This document shows, one piece after another, positions 23,846 to 31,000 of a stretch of 64,000 nt of DNA. The stretch is from Streptomyces sp. NBC_01481 (GTDB lineage Bacteria > Actinomycetota > Actinomycetes > Streptomycetales > Streptomycetaceae): contig NZ_JAPEPT010000005.1 in assembly GCF_026339995.1 (NCBI RefSeq), forward strand, positions 620,001 through 684,000. The letters run 5' to 3'. The notes beneath the pieces were generated by a model. It was not told where the DNA came from and did no database searches. It saw only the letters and a list, made by a program, of their open reading frames with translations. A program made the position numbers and the translations under genes. Each line of letters starts with the position of its first letter. The first letter of the stretch is position 1.

Positions 23846-25087
23846 GTGAGTCCCGTTTCCCCCACCGCACCGGCCGTCACCGTCGTCGGGATCGGAGCCG
23901 ACGGCTGGGACGGACTCCCCGCCGCCTCGCAGCGTGCCCTGCTGGACGCCGAGGTCGTCATCGGGGGACCGCGGCAGCTGGAACTCCTGCCACCCGCCTG
24001 TGCGGGCGAGCGGGTGGCCTGGCCGTCGCCGCTGCGGCCCGCCGTGCCCGGGCTGCTCGCGGCCCACGCCGGACGTCGCGTCGCGGTGCTCGCGAGCGGC
24101 GACCCCATGTTCTACGGCATCGGCCGGGCACTGACCGAAGCGCTCGGCCCCGGCGTCCCGCGCGTCCTGCCGCACCCCTCGTCCGTGTCGTACGCCTGCG
24201 CACGCCTCGGCTGGCTGCTGGAGGACACGGAGGTCGTCACGCTCGTCGGCAGGCCCACCGCGCGGCTCGGCGCGGCCCTGTACGACGGGCGGCGGCTGCT
24301 CGTCCTCAGCGCCGGGGCCGCGACGCCGGGCGAGGTCGCTGACTTCCTGCGCGAGCGGGGCTTCGGGCCGAGCCGGATGCGGGTCCTCGAACAGCTCGGC
24401 GGGGAGCGCGAAGAGCAGACCGAGGGCACGGCGGAGACATGGGACCGCCCGCCCGGCGACCCGCTGAACGTCATCGCCGTCGACTGCCGCCGCGCGCCCG
24501 GCAGTCTGCGGCTCGGCGCCGTACCGGGACTGCCGGACGCCGCGTACGAACACGACGGCCAGCTCACCAAACGCCATGTGCGCGCCGCGACGCTCGGCGC
24601 GCTCGCGCCCGCGCCGGGCGAGCTGCTGTGGGACATCGGCGGCGGCTCCGGCTCCATCGCGGTCGAGTGGATGCGTACGCACCGCTCGTGCCGGGCCGTC
24701 ACCGTCGAACGCGACCCGGTACGCGCCGCCCGCATCGCCCTCAACGCCGAGCGGCTCGGTGTGCCCGGGCTGCGCGTCGTCACCGGAGCCGCGCCCGAGG
24801 CGCTCGCCCAACTCCCCACACCGGACGCGGTGTTCGTGGGCGGCGGGCTGACCGTGCCCGGGCTGCTCGAAGCCTGCTGGGAGGCGCTGCCCGCGGGCGG
24901 GCGCCTCGTCGCCAACACGGTCACCCTGGAGTCCGAGGCGCTGCTCGCCGACCGGCACCGCCGCCACGGCGGCGAGCTGGTACGCCTCGCGGTGGCGCAC
25001 GCCGTCCCCGTGGGCGGCTTCACCGGCTGGCGGCAGGCGATGCCGGTCACCCAGTGGTCCGTCACCAAATCAGGAGAACAACGATGA
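23846..25087 (+). CDS. cobL: Precorrin-6Y C5,15-methyltransferase (decarboxylating), CbiE-CbiT fusion
   Basis: 413 residues from GTG at 23846, with GAGGTG seven bases upstream. Residues 1-200 or so are the CbiE-type tetrapyrrole methylase (VVGIGADGWDGL, VAVLASGDPMFYGIGRAL, HPSSVSYACARLGW). Residues 230-413 or so are the CbiT-type Rossmann methyltransferase (GELLWDIGGGSGSIAVEWM SAM loop; DAVFVGGGLTVPGLLEACW). The enzyme methylates C5 and C15 and decarboxylates the acetate side chain in aerobic corrin synthesis. The stop overlaps the cobM start (ATGA). Confidence 0.94.
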   Translation: MSPVSPTAPAVTVVGIGADGWDGLPAASQRALLDAEVVIGGPRQLELLPPACAGERVAWPSPLRPAVPGLLAAHAGRRVAVLASGDPMFYGIGRALTEALGPGVPRVLPHPSSVSYACARLGWLLEDTEVVTLVGRPTARLGAALYDGRRLLVLSAGAATPGEVADFLRERGFGPSRMRVLEQLGGEREEQTEGTAETWDRPPGDPLNVIAVDCRRAPGSLRLGAVPGLPDAAYEHDGQLTKRHVRAATLGALAPAPGELLWDIGGGSGSIAVEWMRTHRSCRAVTVERDPVRAARIALNAERLGVPGLRVVTGAAPEALAQLPTPDAVFVGGGLTVPGLLEACWEALPAGGRLVANTVTLESEALLADRHRRHGGELVRLAVAHAVPVGGFTGWRQAMPVTQWSVTKSGEQR

Positions 25088-25863
25088 CCGTGTACTTCAT
25101 CGGCGCCGGCCCCGGCGCCGCCGACCTGATCACGGTGCGCGGCGCCCGTAGGCTCGCCTCCTGCCAGGTCTGCCTGTACGCGGGCAGCCTCGTCCCGCGC
25201 GAACTGCTCGACGAATGCCCGCCGGACGCACGCCTGGTGGACACGGCCCAGCTCAACCTGGACGAGATCACGGCCGAGTTGATCCGCTCCCACGAGGCGG
25301 GTCTCGACGTGGCCCGGCTGCACTCCGGCGACCCGTCCGTCTTCAGCGCGGTCGCCGAACAGATGCGCCGCCTGGACGCGGCGGGGGTGCCGTACGAGGT
25401 CGTGCCGGGCGTTCCGGCCTTCGCCGCTGCCGCGGCCGCGCTGAAGCGGGAGCTGACCGTCCCGACCGTCGGCCAGACCGTCATCCTCACCCGGATCGCC
25501 AACCGCGCGACGGCCATGCCCGAGGGCGAGGACCTGGCGACGCTCGGCCGCAGCGGCGCGCTGATCGTGCTGCACCTGGCCGCGCGGTACGTGGACCGGG
25601 TGGTCGAGGAACTGGAGCCGCACTACGGCTCCGACTGCCCCGCGGCGGTGGTCGCGATGGCGAGCCGCCCCGACGAACTGATCCTGCGCGGCACGCTCGC
25701 GGACATCGCGGACCAGGTGAAGTCGGCGGGGGTCCTGCGGACGGCGGTGATCATGGTGGGCCGGACGCTGGGGGCGTCGCAGTTCCGCGACAGCCATTTG
25801 TACTCGCGTGACCGGGAGAGGCATGAGCCGTGCGCGCCGGTGCCGGGTGCGCCGGTGGCGTGA
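25084..25863 (+). CDS. cobM: Precorrin-4 C11-methyltransferase
   Basis: 259 residues from ATG at 25084, overlapping the cobL stop. Typical CobM/CbiF features: VYFIGAGPGAADLITVRGARRL, VCLYAGSLVP, ARLHSGDPSVFSAVAEQMR, VVPGVPAFAAAAAALKREL and VGQTVILTRIANRATAMPEGE. It transfers a methyl from SAM to C11 of precorrin-4. The end runs straight into an intergenic repeat. The next cobalamin gene lies 3.2 kb further on because an accessory island intervenes. Confidence 0.95.
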   Translation: MTVYFIGAGPGAADLITVRGARRLASCQVCLYAGSLVPRELLDECPPDARLVDTAQLNLDEITAELIRSHEAGLDVARLHSGDPSVFSAVAEQMRRLDAAGVPYEVVPGVPAFAAAAAALKRELTVPTVGQTVILTRIANRATAMPEGEDLATLGRSGALIVLHLAARYVDRVVEELEPHYGSDCPAAVVAMASRPDELILRGTLADIADQVKSAGVLRTAVIMVGRTLGASQFRDSHLYSRDRERHEPCAPVPGAPVA

Positions 25864-26040
25864 GGGGGGTTTCTCCCCAGCCCTTGCCCTCCCCCTACGG
25901 TCTGGCGGCCGTGGGAGGTACCCCCGTCCCGAAACTGGGGGCGAGGCCCCAGCCCCCCTCAGGAGGGGAGGGCTCGCGGGGGCCGACGCCCCCACACCCC
26001 CGGGCGCGGCAGCTTCGCGCCGCGGAGGGGGTGCTTCGGA
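25864..26040. repeat. GC-rich intergenic repeat at the island edge
   Basis: Non-coding. The block 25887-25933 nearly repeats 22169-22215. Further hairpins include CTGGGGGCGAGGCCCCAG. Accessory DNA with lower GC begins about 26041. The DNA at 29066-29117 after the island carries another GGGGGCGGAGCCCC-type unit. Confidence 0.55.
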
Positions 26041-26089
26041 GCAGCACGCCGACAATGAGAGAACTACCGCGCGCCACAGCATCGTGATC

Positions 26090-26221
26090 ACGGGCGCGCC
26101 CTACATGGACAATGACCGGTCCGCTTCCCGGTACGCGAACAAGGCGCGTGGCGACTGGGCGCGGCTCGTGGCTGATCTTCAGTCCGGCGCGTTCGCGGAA
26201 GACGTGCTGATCTTGTGGGGT
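26090..26221 (+). pseudogene. Serine recombinase (resolvase/integrase) N-terminal fragment
   Basis: The translation APYMDNDRSASRYANKARG with DWARLVADLQSGAFAEDVLIL matches the part of serine integrases around the conserved DNDxSASRY...R..W..L..DLxxGxFDxLxxW stretch. The catalytic Ser region upstream and everything after about residue 45 are missing, and the frame overlaps the 3-prime end of the XRE gene. This is a remnant and marks the left side of a former mobile element in the cobalamin cluster. Confidence 0.65.
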
Positions 26222-27417
26222 AAATCTTCGTATGCCTCGCGCAGGTCGGACGCTTCCGGTAGTTGTTTCGCCTCTACGGCCTTGACGACTTCCAATGCTC
26301 GCCAGTGGTTCGACGGAACCACGCGGCCGCTGAGTATGGCTTTCTGTACGGAGGCGCAAGCTTCGTCTAGGCGGTTGTCCGCCAGGAGAACTAGCGACAG
26401 ATCGATATTGGCCGACGCTACTCGGCGCGGCCATTTGGTGATGTCATTGGATGGACTGAGGCGCGCGATAATCTCGCGTGCGTAGGGTTCTGCCGCAGCA
26501 TCGCCCAGCCACGCGAGGGTAGTTGCTGTGTAGGCGAGTGCCTTTGCAGGGTCGTACTGGTAATGGTGTTCGGTGGGGCGCTCCGACGTACCGAGCGAGG
26601 CAGCCATTTTCTTTACCCGCTCGATTGCTGCATACGTTTCTTTGCCGTGGCCAAGCCTCGCCCGCGCGCGTCCCTCCTGGGCAGTTGCTTGAATCAGAGC
26701 GGAGGTTCCGGCAGGCGCAACGTCCTGGGCAATTTCCGAGAGTTCGAGTGCGCGCACGTAGTCACCATCTGTCAGCACGCGCCACGCGTCGGTTTCAAAG
26801 CACCACGCCTCAATCTCTCTATGTTCCGCCTGCTGGGCGAGAGTTGCGGCCGCTCGTAGCCTGGCCGTTGCGGCATCGGATTGTTTCAAGTCGATATGGA
26901 GCGTCGCGCCTAGCAGCGACAGCCAACCACCAACGACCAGCAAACGCCGATGTTCAGCTAGCGTCTTTTTCGCATCGAGTAGGCGCACGACATAGGCTGA
27001 GTGGCGCCTTACGCGCTTCAAGAGTTCCTGTGGCGGAGAAGCCGGGTAGGCCGTGGCCAACTCATCAAAGGCGCGCTCTAGGCGAGCGAGGGTTTCTGAC
27101 CCGACGTCGCTCGCCTGTACTCGTCGCGCCAACTCCCAGGCGTCCATTTCGTCATCTTCGACAGGGGAGCCATGCGAAATCCAGGAATCATCCAGTACCG
27201 GCGGGGGTACATCGGAGGCTAGCAATTCGTCCAATTCTCTGGACGTGAGTTGCAGGACCCTTGCCATTCTCGGGCGCTGATGCGGTTGGGGGTCAACCTC
27301 CCCACGCTCCCAGCGTTGCACCGTGGTGCGATCCACTTTCAGGGCATCCGCGAATTGCTCTTGCGTGTGGCCGCACGCCTTCCGGCGCTGTGCTAGACGC
27401 TGCCGCTTGCCCGCCAT
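26179..27417 (-). CDS. XRE-family regulator with TPR-like sensor domain
   Basis: 412 residues from ATG at 27417. The N-terminal helix-turn-helix is clear: RRKACGHTQEQFADALKVDRTTVQRWERGEVDPQP. The remaining 300 residues or so are helical repeats of TPR type (LKQSDAATARLRAAATLAQQAEHREIEAW; GDYVRALELSEIAQ; LADNRLDEACASVQKAI). Streptomyces use such regulators with a small DUF397 partner, and one lies 1 kb away on the other strand. Codon GC is below that of the cobalamin genes. A palindrome 60 bases upstream is a likely binding site. Confidence 0.87.
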   Translation of the reverse strand: MAGKRQRLAQRRKACGHTQEQFADALKVDRTTVQRWERGEVDPQPHQRPRMARVLQLTSRELDELLASDVPPPVLDDSWISHGSPVEDDEMDAWELARRVQASDVGSETLARLERAFDELATAYPASPPQELLKRVRRHSAYVVRLLDAKKTLAEHRRLLVVGGWLSLLGATLHIDLKQSDAATARLRAAATLAQQAEHREIEAWCFETDAWRVLTDGDYVRALELSEIAQDVAPAGTSALIQATAQEGRARARLGHGKETYAAIERVKKMAASLGTSERPTEHHYQYDPAKALAYTATTLAWLGDAAAEPYAREIIARLSPSNDITKWPRRVASANIDLSLVLLADNRLDEACASVQKAILSGRVVPSNHWRALEVVKAVEAKQLPEASDLREAYEDLPHKISTSSANAPD

Positions 27418-27475
27418 GCCGCTCTCCCGTCCGGGATGCTATCTGCCCTGGTCAGGCTACCGCGTGCCGCCAACA

Positions 27476-27493
27476 TGCCGCATCAATGCGGCA
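27476..27493. promoter_or_regulatory. Palindromic operator candidate for the XRE regulator
   Basis: TGCCGCAT-CA-ATGCGGCA has perfect 8-bp arms with a 2-base centre. It lies in the 187-bp gap between the divergent XRE gene and the small-gene operon at 27605, the expected place for a self-regulating site. Confidence 0.5.
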
Positions 27494-27604
27494 GTTCTGC
27501 CGTGGTGCAGTTCTCCAAGGGGCGGCAGCGTGGTCCGACGCAAGTACCCCAGCGACCGCGCTAACGGTCCTGGGGCGTGGCCGACGCTTCGAAGGAGCGA
27601 CGAC

Positions 27605-27910
27605 GTGACAGAGAATATCCGCCGCCTACTCGATTGGGTGACAGCGGTACTGATCGGACCGTCCGGCAGGCACAGGGCCCACGTGCCCCAGGCTGCCGCC
27701 CAGCCGTCCCCTGACGTATGCGGTGCCCGACTGGTCGCAGCCCGCAGGCATCGAGCGAGGCGCGCCCCAGACGTGCCGATCCTGCCGGAGCCTCGCGCCC
27801 AGTGGTTCCCGCCTGCCCCCTGGGAACGGCCGCTCGTCCTGGTCCGGCCGTACGTGCTCGCCTCGCTGGGCGAGGACTGGCGACATGCGGCATCTGGAAA
27901 GGGCGCGTGA
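27605..27910 (+). CDS. Hypothetical protein of the island, 101 residues
   Basis: The start is GTG at 27605 with GAAGGAG seven bases upstream, a strong site; the frame is open further up but unsupported. The protein (TENIRRLLDWVTAVLIGPSG...) has one short hydrophobic helix near the N-terminus, is rich in Arg/Pro/Ala, and ends RPYVLASLGEDWRHAASGKGA. No domain was recognised. It is first in a run of very small genes (27605-28212) divergent from the XRE regulator. Confidence 0.6.
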   Translation: MTENIRRLLDWVTAVLIGPSGRHRAHVPQAAAQPSPDVCGARLVAARRHRARRAPDVPILPEPRAQWFPPAPWERPLVLVRPYVLASLGEDWRHAASGKGA

Positions 27911-27913
27911 TCG

Positions 27914-28096
27914 GTGGCCACCATCACGATCACTGTGTATCGGGTCAATAGCGAGACAGGCGCCCGGACGGAAGTTCAGGGCAAGACAAAGCACCTGTGT
28001 CCCCCCGGCAATCCGTCCGATGCGGGATTCGGTTTCCCGCCCTGCTCATGTCCGCCCTGCAAGGCGCAGCGACAGGCCGCGGAGGTGACGCTGTGA
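27914..28096 (+). CDS. Small Cys-containing protein, 60 residues
   Basis: GTG at 27914, four bases after the previous stop codon. The sequence ATITITVYRVNSETGARTEV is a short beta-rich start, followed by HLCPPGN and CSCPPCKAQRQAAEV, three closely spaced Cys that could bind metal. Its stop overlaps the GTG of the next gene (GTGA), which supports real translation. Function unknown. Confidence 0.6.
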   Translation: MATITITVYRVNSETGARTEVQGKTKHLCPPGNPSDAGFGFPPCSCPPCKAQRQAAEVTL

Positions 28097-28212
28097 CCCG
28101 GACTGGGCGAATCGCGACCGCGCTCATGTCAGCAGAGAGCGCCACGCAACAGGCGTACAGGGCATGGCTGGAGCACGCCCAGAGCTGCGCAGGGCTGCAC
28201 TACTGCCCATAA
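28093..28212 (+). CDS. Very small protein, 39 residues
   Basis: GTG at 28093 overlaps the previous stop and has GGAGGTG five bases upstream, the best ribosome site in this run. The protein TRTGRIATALMSAESATQQA then YRAWLEHAQSCAGLHYCP is helical with a C-terminal Cys pair. No family recognised by me. Position and site make it a genuine small gene rather than chance. Confidence 0.6.
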   Translation: MTRTGRIATALMSAESATQQAYRAWLEHAQSCAGLHYCP

Positions 28213-28355
28213 GGCCGATAACGGCTGTGACGCCGGTCGACGCCTATGGCGCACCTACCGGGATTCGCGCGACCAGTAGGCGCCCAGGCGCCCCCCAGCA
28301 AGAAGGCACCAAACGCGATGGCGGCCGAATCCGCGTAAGGGCCGCAACGAATACC

Positions 28356-28427
28356 CCCGTACCGGTCGCCCCCGTCCGGTACGGGTCAGTGCCCCCAACT
28401 GCCTGCCGACCAACGGCAGGTGGGGGC
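28356..28427. promoter_or_regulatory. Two consecutive strong hairpins before the DUF397 gene
   Basis: Hairpin one has perfect 10-bp arms CCCGTACCGG (28356-28365) and CCGGTACGGG (28376-28385). Hairpin two pairs GCCCCCA (28391-28397) with TGGGGGC (28421-28427) and has an inner CTGCC/GGCAG stem. They follow the small-gene run and precede the DUF397 gene. They could act as a terminator pair or leader structure. Confidence 0.55.
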
Positions 28428-28478
28428 GCAACCCGGCGCGGGGACCGATTCCCCGCACTCAGAGGGAAGGAATTCACC

Positions 28479-28682
28479 ATGGACGCAGAGTTTGCATTCC
28501 GAACGTCCACGGCGTGCAAATACAACAACAGCGACCCCCGCTGTGTGGAGGTCGCGACGAACGTTCCCGGCAGGGTGGCGGTCCGGAATTCCGCGACAGG
28601 TGACACCGTCGAGTTCACGGCGGTTGAGTGGACCGACTTCCTGAGCGGTGCCAGGCTGGGCGAGTTCGACGTCACGGCGTAG
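28479..28682 (+). CDS. DUF397-family small protein (partner of XRE/WhiJ-type regulators)
   Basis: 67 residues from ATG at 28479 with GGGAAGG upstream. The sequence FRTSTACKYNNSDPRCVEVA, then PGRVAVRNSATGD and VEFTAVEWTDFLSGARLGEFD, follows the DUF397 pattern (W/F-x-S-S, CVEVA, VAVRDS, EWxxFLxGxxxGEFD). DUF397 proteins are encoded beside XRE regulators in Streptomyces and modulate them in development or antibiotic control. The XRE gene here is 1 kb away on the opposite strand. Confidence 0.85.
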   Translation: MDAEFAFRTSTACKYNNSDPRCVEVATNVPGRVAVRNSATGDTVEFTAVEWTDFLSGARLGEFDVTA

Positions 28683-28691
28683 GGAGTCGTC

Positions 28692-28874
28692 ATGGGGCAG
28701 TGTCCGCAGTGCGGCGGCAGCGTAGAGCGCGACCCGGAGCACCCCACGGTGCGGCGGTGTCTGTCGTGCTGGCATGCCTGGACGCTGCCCCTGGAGCGGC
28801 CCTGTCCGGGCTTCCGGCCGACGCTGGGCGCGGCTCTGCGGAAGCTGGAAGAGGACCGGGACCTACGCCGCTAG
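28692..28874 (+). CDS. Small zinc-ribbon protein, 60 residues
   Basis: ATG at 28692 follows GGGAG, nine bases after the DUF397 stop. The motif GQCPQCGGSVERDPE...RRCLSCWHAW supplies two CxxC knuckles for one zinc, and the tail is helical (LGAALRKLEEDRDLRR). Probably co-transcribed with the DUF397 gene and ended by the hairpin at 28888. Function unknown. Confidence 0.65.
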   Translation: MGQCPQCGGSVERDPEHPTVRRCLSCWHAWTLPLERPCPGFRPTLGAALRKLEEDRDLRR

Positions 28875-28887
28875 GCACCCCGTTTAG

Positions 28888-28928
28888 GCGCCCCCGACCG
28901 TGGCAGCAAGGGCCGCAGTCGGGGGCGC
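28888..28928 (+). terminator. Hairpin terminator of the island small-gene run
   Basis: GCGCCCCCGAC (28888-28898) pairs perfectly with GTCGGGGGCGC (28918-28928) around a 19-base loop, 14 bases after the last small gene. The remaining bases to 29117 hold no gene, only a GGGGGCGGAGCCCC-type repeat unit at about 29069-29082. Confidence 0.75.
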
Positions 28929-29117
28929 GCGCGTGAGCGCGAGCACTGAGCCACACCCGACCCTGGAACGGTAACGGTCCGGTCTCGATATCAGGCGCCC
29001 AGGGGGACCCCGCGCTACCTCGAAAACTGCCCGTTTCCGCAGGTCAGACGCTAACCACACCTAGTGCAGCGCACGGGGGCGGAGCCCCGGTTCGGGAAAG
29101 AGCCCCGCAGGGACCGG

Positions 29118-30233
29118 CTAGCGCGGGCCGCTGCGGCCGACCACCACCCCCGCGCGGTCGATGCAGATCACGTCCACCACCACCGGCGCCCCCCGCAGCA
29201 CCCCCCACGCCTCGTCCCGCGCCGCCACCGCCACCAGGTCGCCCAGTGGGACGCCCGCCGCCGTGCACAACTGGAGTGCCGCCAGGCCCGTGTTCGCCGT
29301 GGAGACGGCTGCCGCCAGGGACTCGTCCGCGCCGCCCGCCCGGGCCAGGTCCGCCAGGAAGCCCTTGTCGACCTGCGAGCGCGCCGAGTGCAGGTCCAGA
29401 TGACCCGCCGCCAGCTTCGACAGTTTGGCGAATCCGCCGCAGATGGTCAGCCGGTCGACCGGGTGCCGCCGCACGTACTTCAGTACCGCGCCCGCGAAGT
29501 CCCCCATGTCCAGCAGCGCGTCCTCCGGCAGGCCGTACTCCGCGACGACCGTCTTCTCGGACGTCGACCCCGTGCAGCCCGCGACATGCGTGCGCCCCGC
29601 CGCCCGGGCCACGTCCACCCCGCGCCGGATCGAGTCGATCCACGCCGAGCAGGAGTACGGCACGACGATGCCGGTCGTTCCGAGGATGGACAGACCGCCG
29701 AGAATCCCGAGCCGGGGGTTCCAGGTCGAGCGGGCGATCTCCTCGCCGTTGTCGACGGAGACCGTGATCTCGACGTCGCCGGTCCCGCCGTAGCGTCCGG
29801 CGACGAGCGCCACATGCTCGCGCATCATCTGCCGCGGCACGGGGTTGATCGCGGGCTCGCCGACGTCGAGCGGCAGCCCGGGCCGGGTGACCGTCCCGAC
29901 GCCCGGCCCGGCCGCGAAGACCACCCCGGAACCGCGTGGCAGCACCCGTACCGTCGCGCGGATCAGCGCGCCGTGTGTGACGTCCGGGTCGTCGCCCGCG
30001 TCCTTGACGATGCCCGCCATGGCCCGCCCGTCCGCCAGCGACTCCGCCGCGAGCGCGAAGGACGGCGTCTGCCCCTTGGGCAGCGTGATCGTCACAGGAT
30101 CGGGAAAGTCGCCGGTCAGCAGCGACGTGTACGCGGCCGTGGTGGCCGCGGTCGCACACGCGCCGGTGGTCCAGCCGTGCCGCAGCCCGGTGTGCTTCAG
30201 TTGGGCGCTGCGCCCGCCCTTCGCCTCACTCAT
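29118..30233 (-). CDS. cbiD: Cobalt-precorrin-5B C1-methyltransferase
   Basis: 371 residues from ATG at 30233 (SEAKGGRSAQLKHTGLRHGWTTGACATAA). CbiD hallmarks include WTTGACATAATTAAY, GPGVGTVTRPGL, INPVPRQMM, NPRLGILGGLSILGTTGIVVPYS and AGCTGSTSE. It methylates C1 during ring contraction. CbiD is usual in the anaerobic route but here accompanies CobG, where it presumably replaces CobF. Divergent from cobK with a 17-base gap between starts. Confidence 0.94.
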   Translation of the reverse strand: MSEAKGGRSAQLKHTGLRHGWTTGACATAATTAAYTSLLTGDFPDPVTITLPKGQTPSFALAAESLADGRAMAGIVKDAGDDPDVTHGALIRATVRVLPRGSGVVFAAGPGVGTVTRPGLPLDVGEPAINPVPRQMMREHVALVAGRYGGTGDVEITVSVDNGEEIARSTWNPRLGILGGLSILGTTGIVVPYSCSAWIDSIRRGVDVARAAGRTHVAGCTGSTSEKTVVAEYGLPEDALLDMGDFAGAVLKYVRRHPVDRLTICGGFAKLSKLAAGHLDLHSARSQVDKGFLADLARAGGADESLAAAVSTANTGLAALQLCTAAGVPLGDLVAVAARDEAWGVLRGAPVVVDVICIDRAGVVVGRSGPR

Positions 30234-30250
30234 GAACGGACCACGACCCG

Positions 30251-31000
30251 ATGCACGTACTGATCCTCGGCGGGACGACCGAGGCACGGCAGCTCGCGGA
30301 ACAGCTCCACACCACCGTCCGGACCACCACCTCGCTGGCCGGCCGCGTCGCCACGCCGAGGCTTCCCGCGGGCGACGTCCGTATCGGCGGGTTCGGCGGA
30401 GCCGGGGGCCTGGCCCAGTGGCTGCGCGAGCACGAGGTGGACGCGCTCATCGACGCCACCCATCCTTTCGCCGGGACGATCAGTTTCAACGCGGCGTCCG
30501 CCGCCGCAGAGGCCCATGTTCCCCTGCTGGCCCTGCGCAGGCCCGGCTGGGTCGCGGCCGACGGCGACGACTGGCACCCGGCCGACTCCCTGGAGCAGGC
30601 CGCGGCGGCGCTCCCGGCGCTCGGCCGCAGGGTGTTCCTGACGACGGGCCGGATGGGTCTCGCCGCCTTCGCCCACCTGGACAACCTGTGGTTCCTCATG
30701 CGTTCCGTGGACGCCCCGGAGCCTCCGTACCCGCCGCGCATGGAGGTGCTGCTCGACCGCGGCCCCTTCACCCTCGACGGTGAGCGCGATCTGCTGCGCC
30801 GGCACCGCATCGACGTCCTGGTCACCAAGGACAGCGGAGGGGCCGCCACCGCACCCAAGCTCACCGCCGCCCGTGAGGTGGGGCTGCCGGTCGTGGTGGT
30901 CCGGCGGCCCCCGGCCCCCGAGGGCGTCCCAGTGGCGGCCTCACCGGACGAGGCCGCCGCGTGGCTGGCTCAGCTCTCCGCCTGGGGGCTCTCGGGATAG
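30251..31000 (+). CDS. cobK: Precorrin-6A reductase
   Basis: 249 residues from ATG at 30251 (HVLILGGTTEARQLAEQL). CobK features: LAGRVATPRLPAGDVRIGGFGG, ALIDATHPFAGTISFNA, RRPGWV, VFLTTGRMGLAAF, and VTKDSGGAATAPKLTAARE near the end, the NADPH-site region. It reduces the macrocycle of precorrin-6A. The last 31 bases overlap the 3-prime end of the convergent cobIJ gene. Confidence 0.94.
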   Translation: MHVLILGGTTEARQLAEQLHTTVRTTTSLAGRVATPRLPAGDVRIGGFGGAGGLAQWLREHEVDALIDATHPFAGTISFNAASAAAEAHVPLLALRRPGWVAADGDDWHPADSLEQAAAALPALGRRVFLTTGRMGLAAFAHLDNLWFLMRSVDAPEPPYPPRMEVLLDRGPFTLDGERDLLRRHRIDVLVTKDSGGAATAPKLTAAREVGLPVVVVRRPPAPEGVPVAASPDEAAAWLAQLSAWGLSG

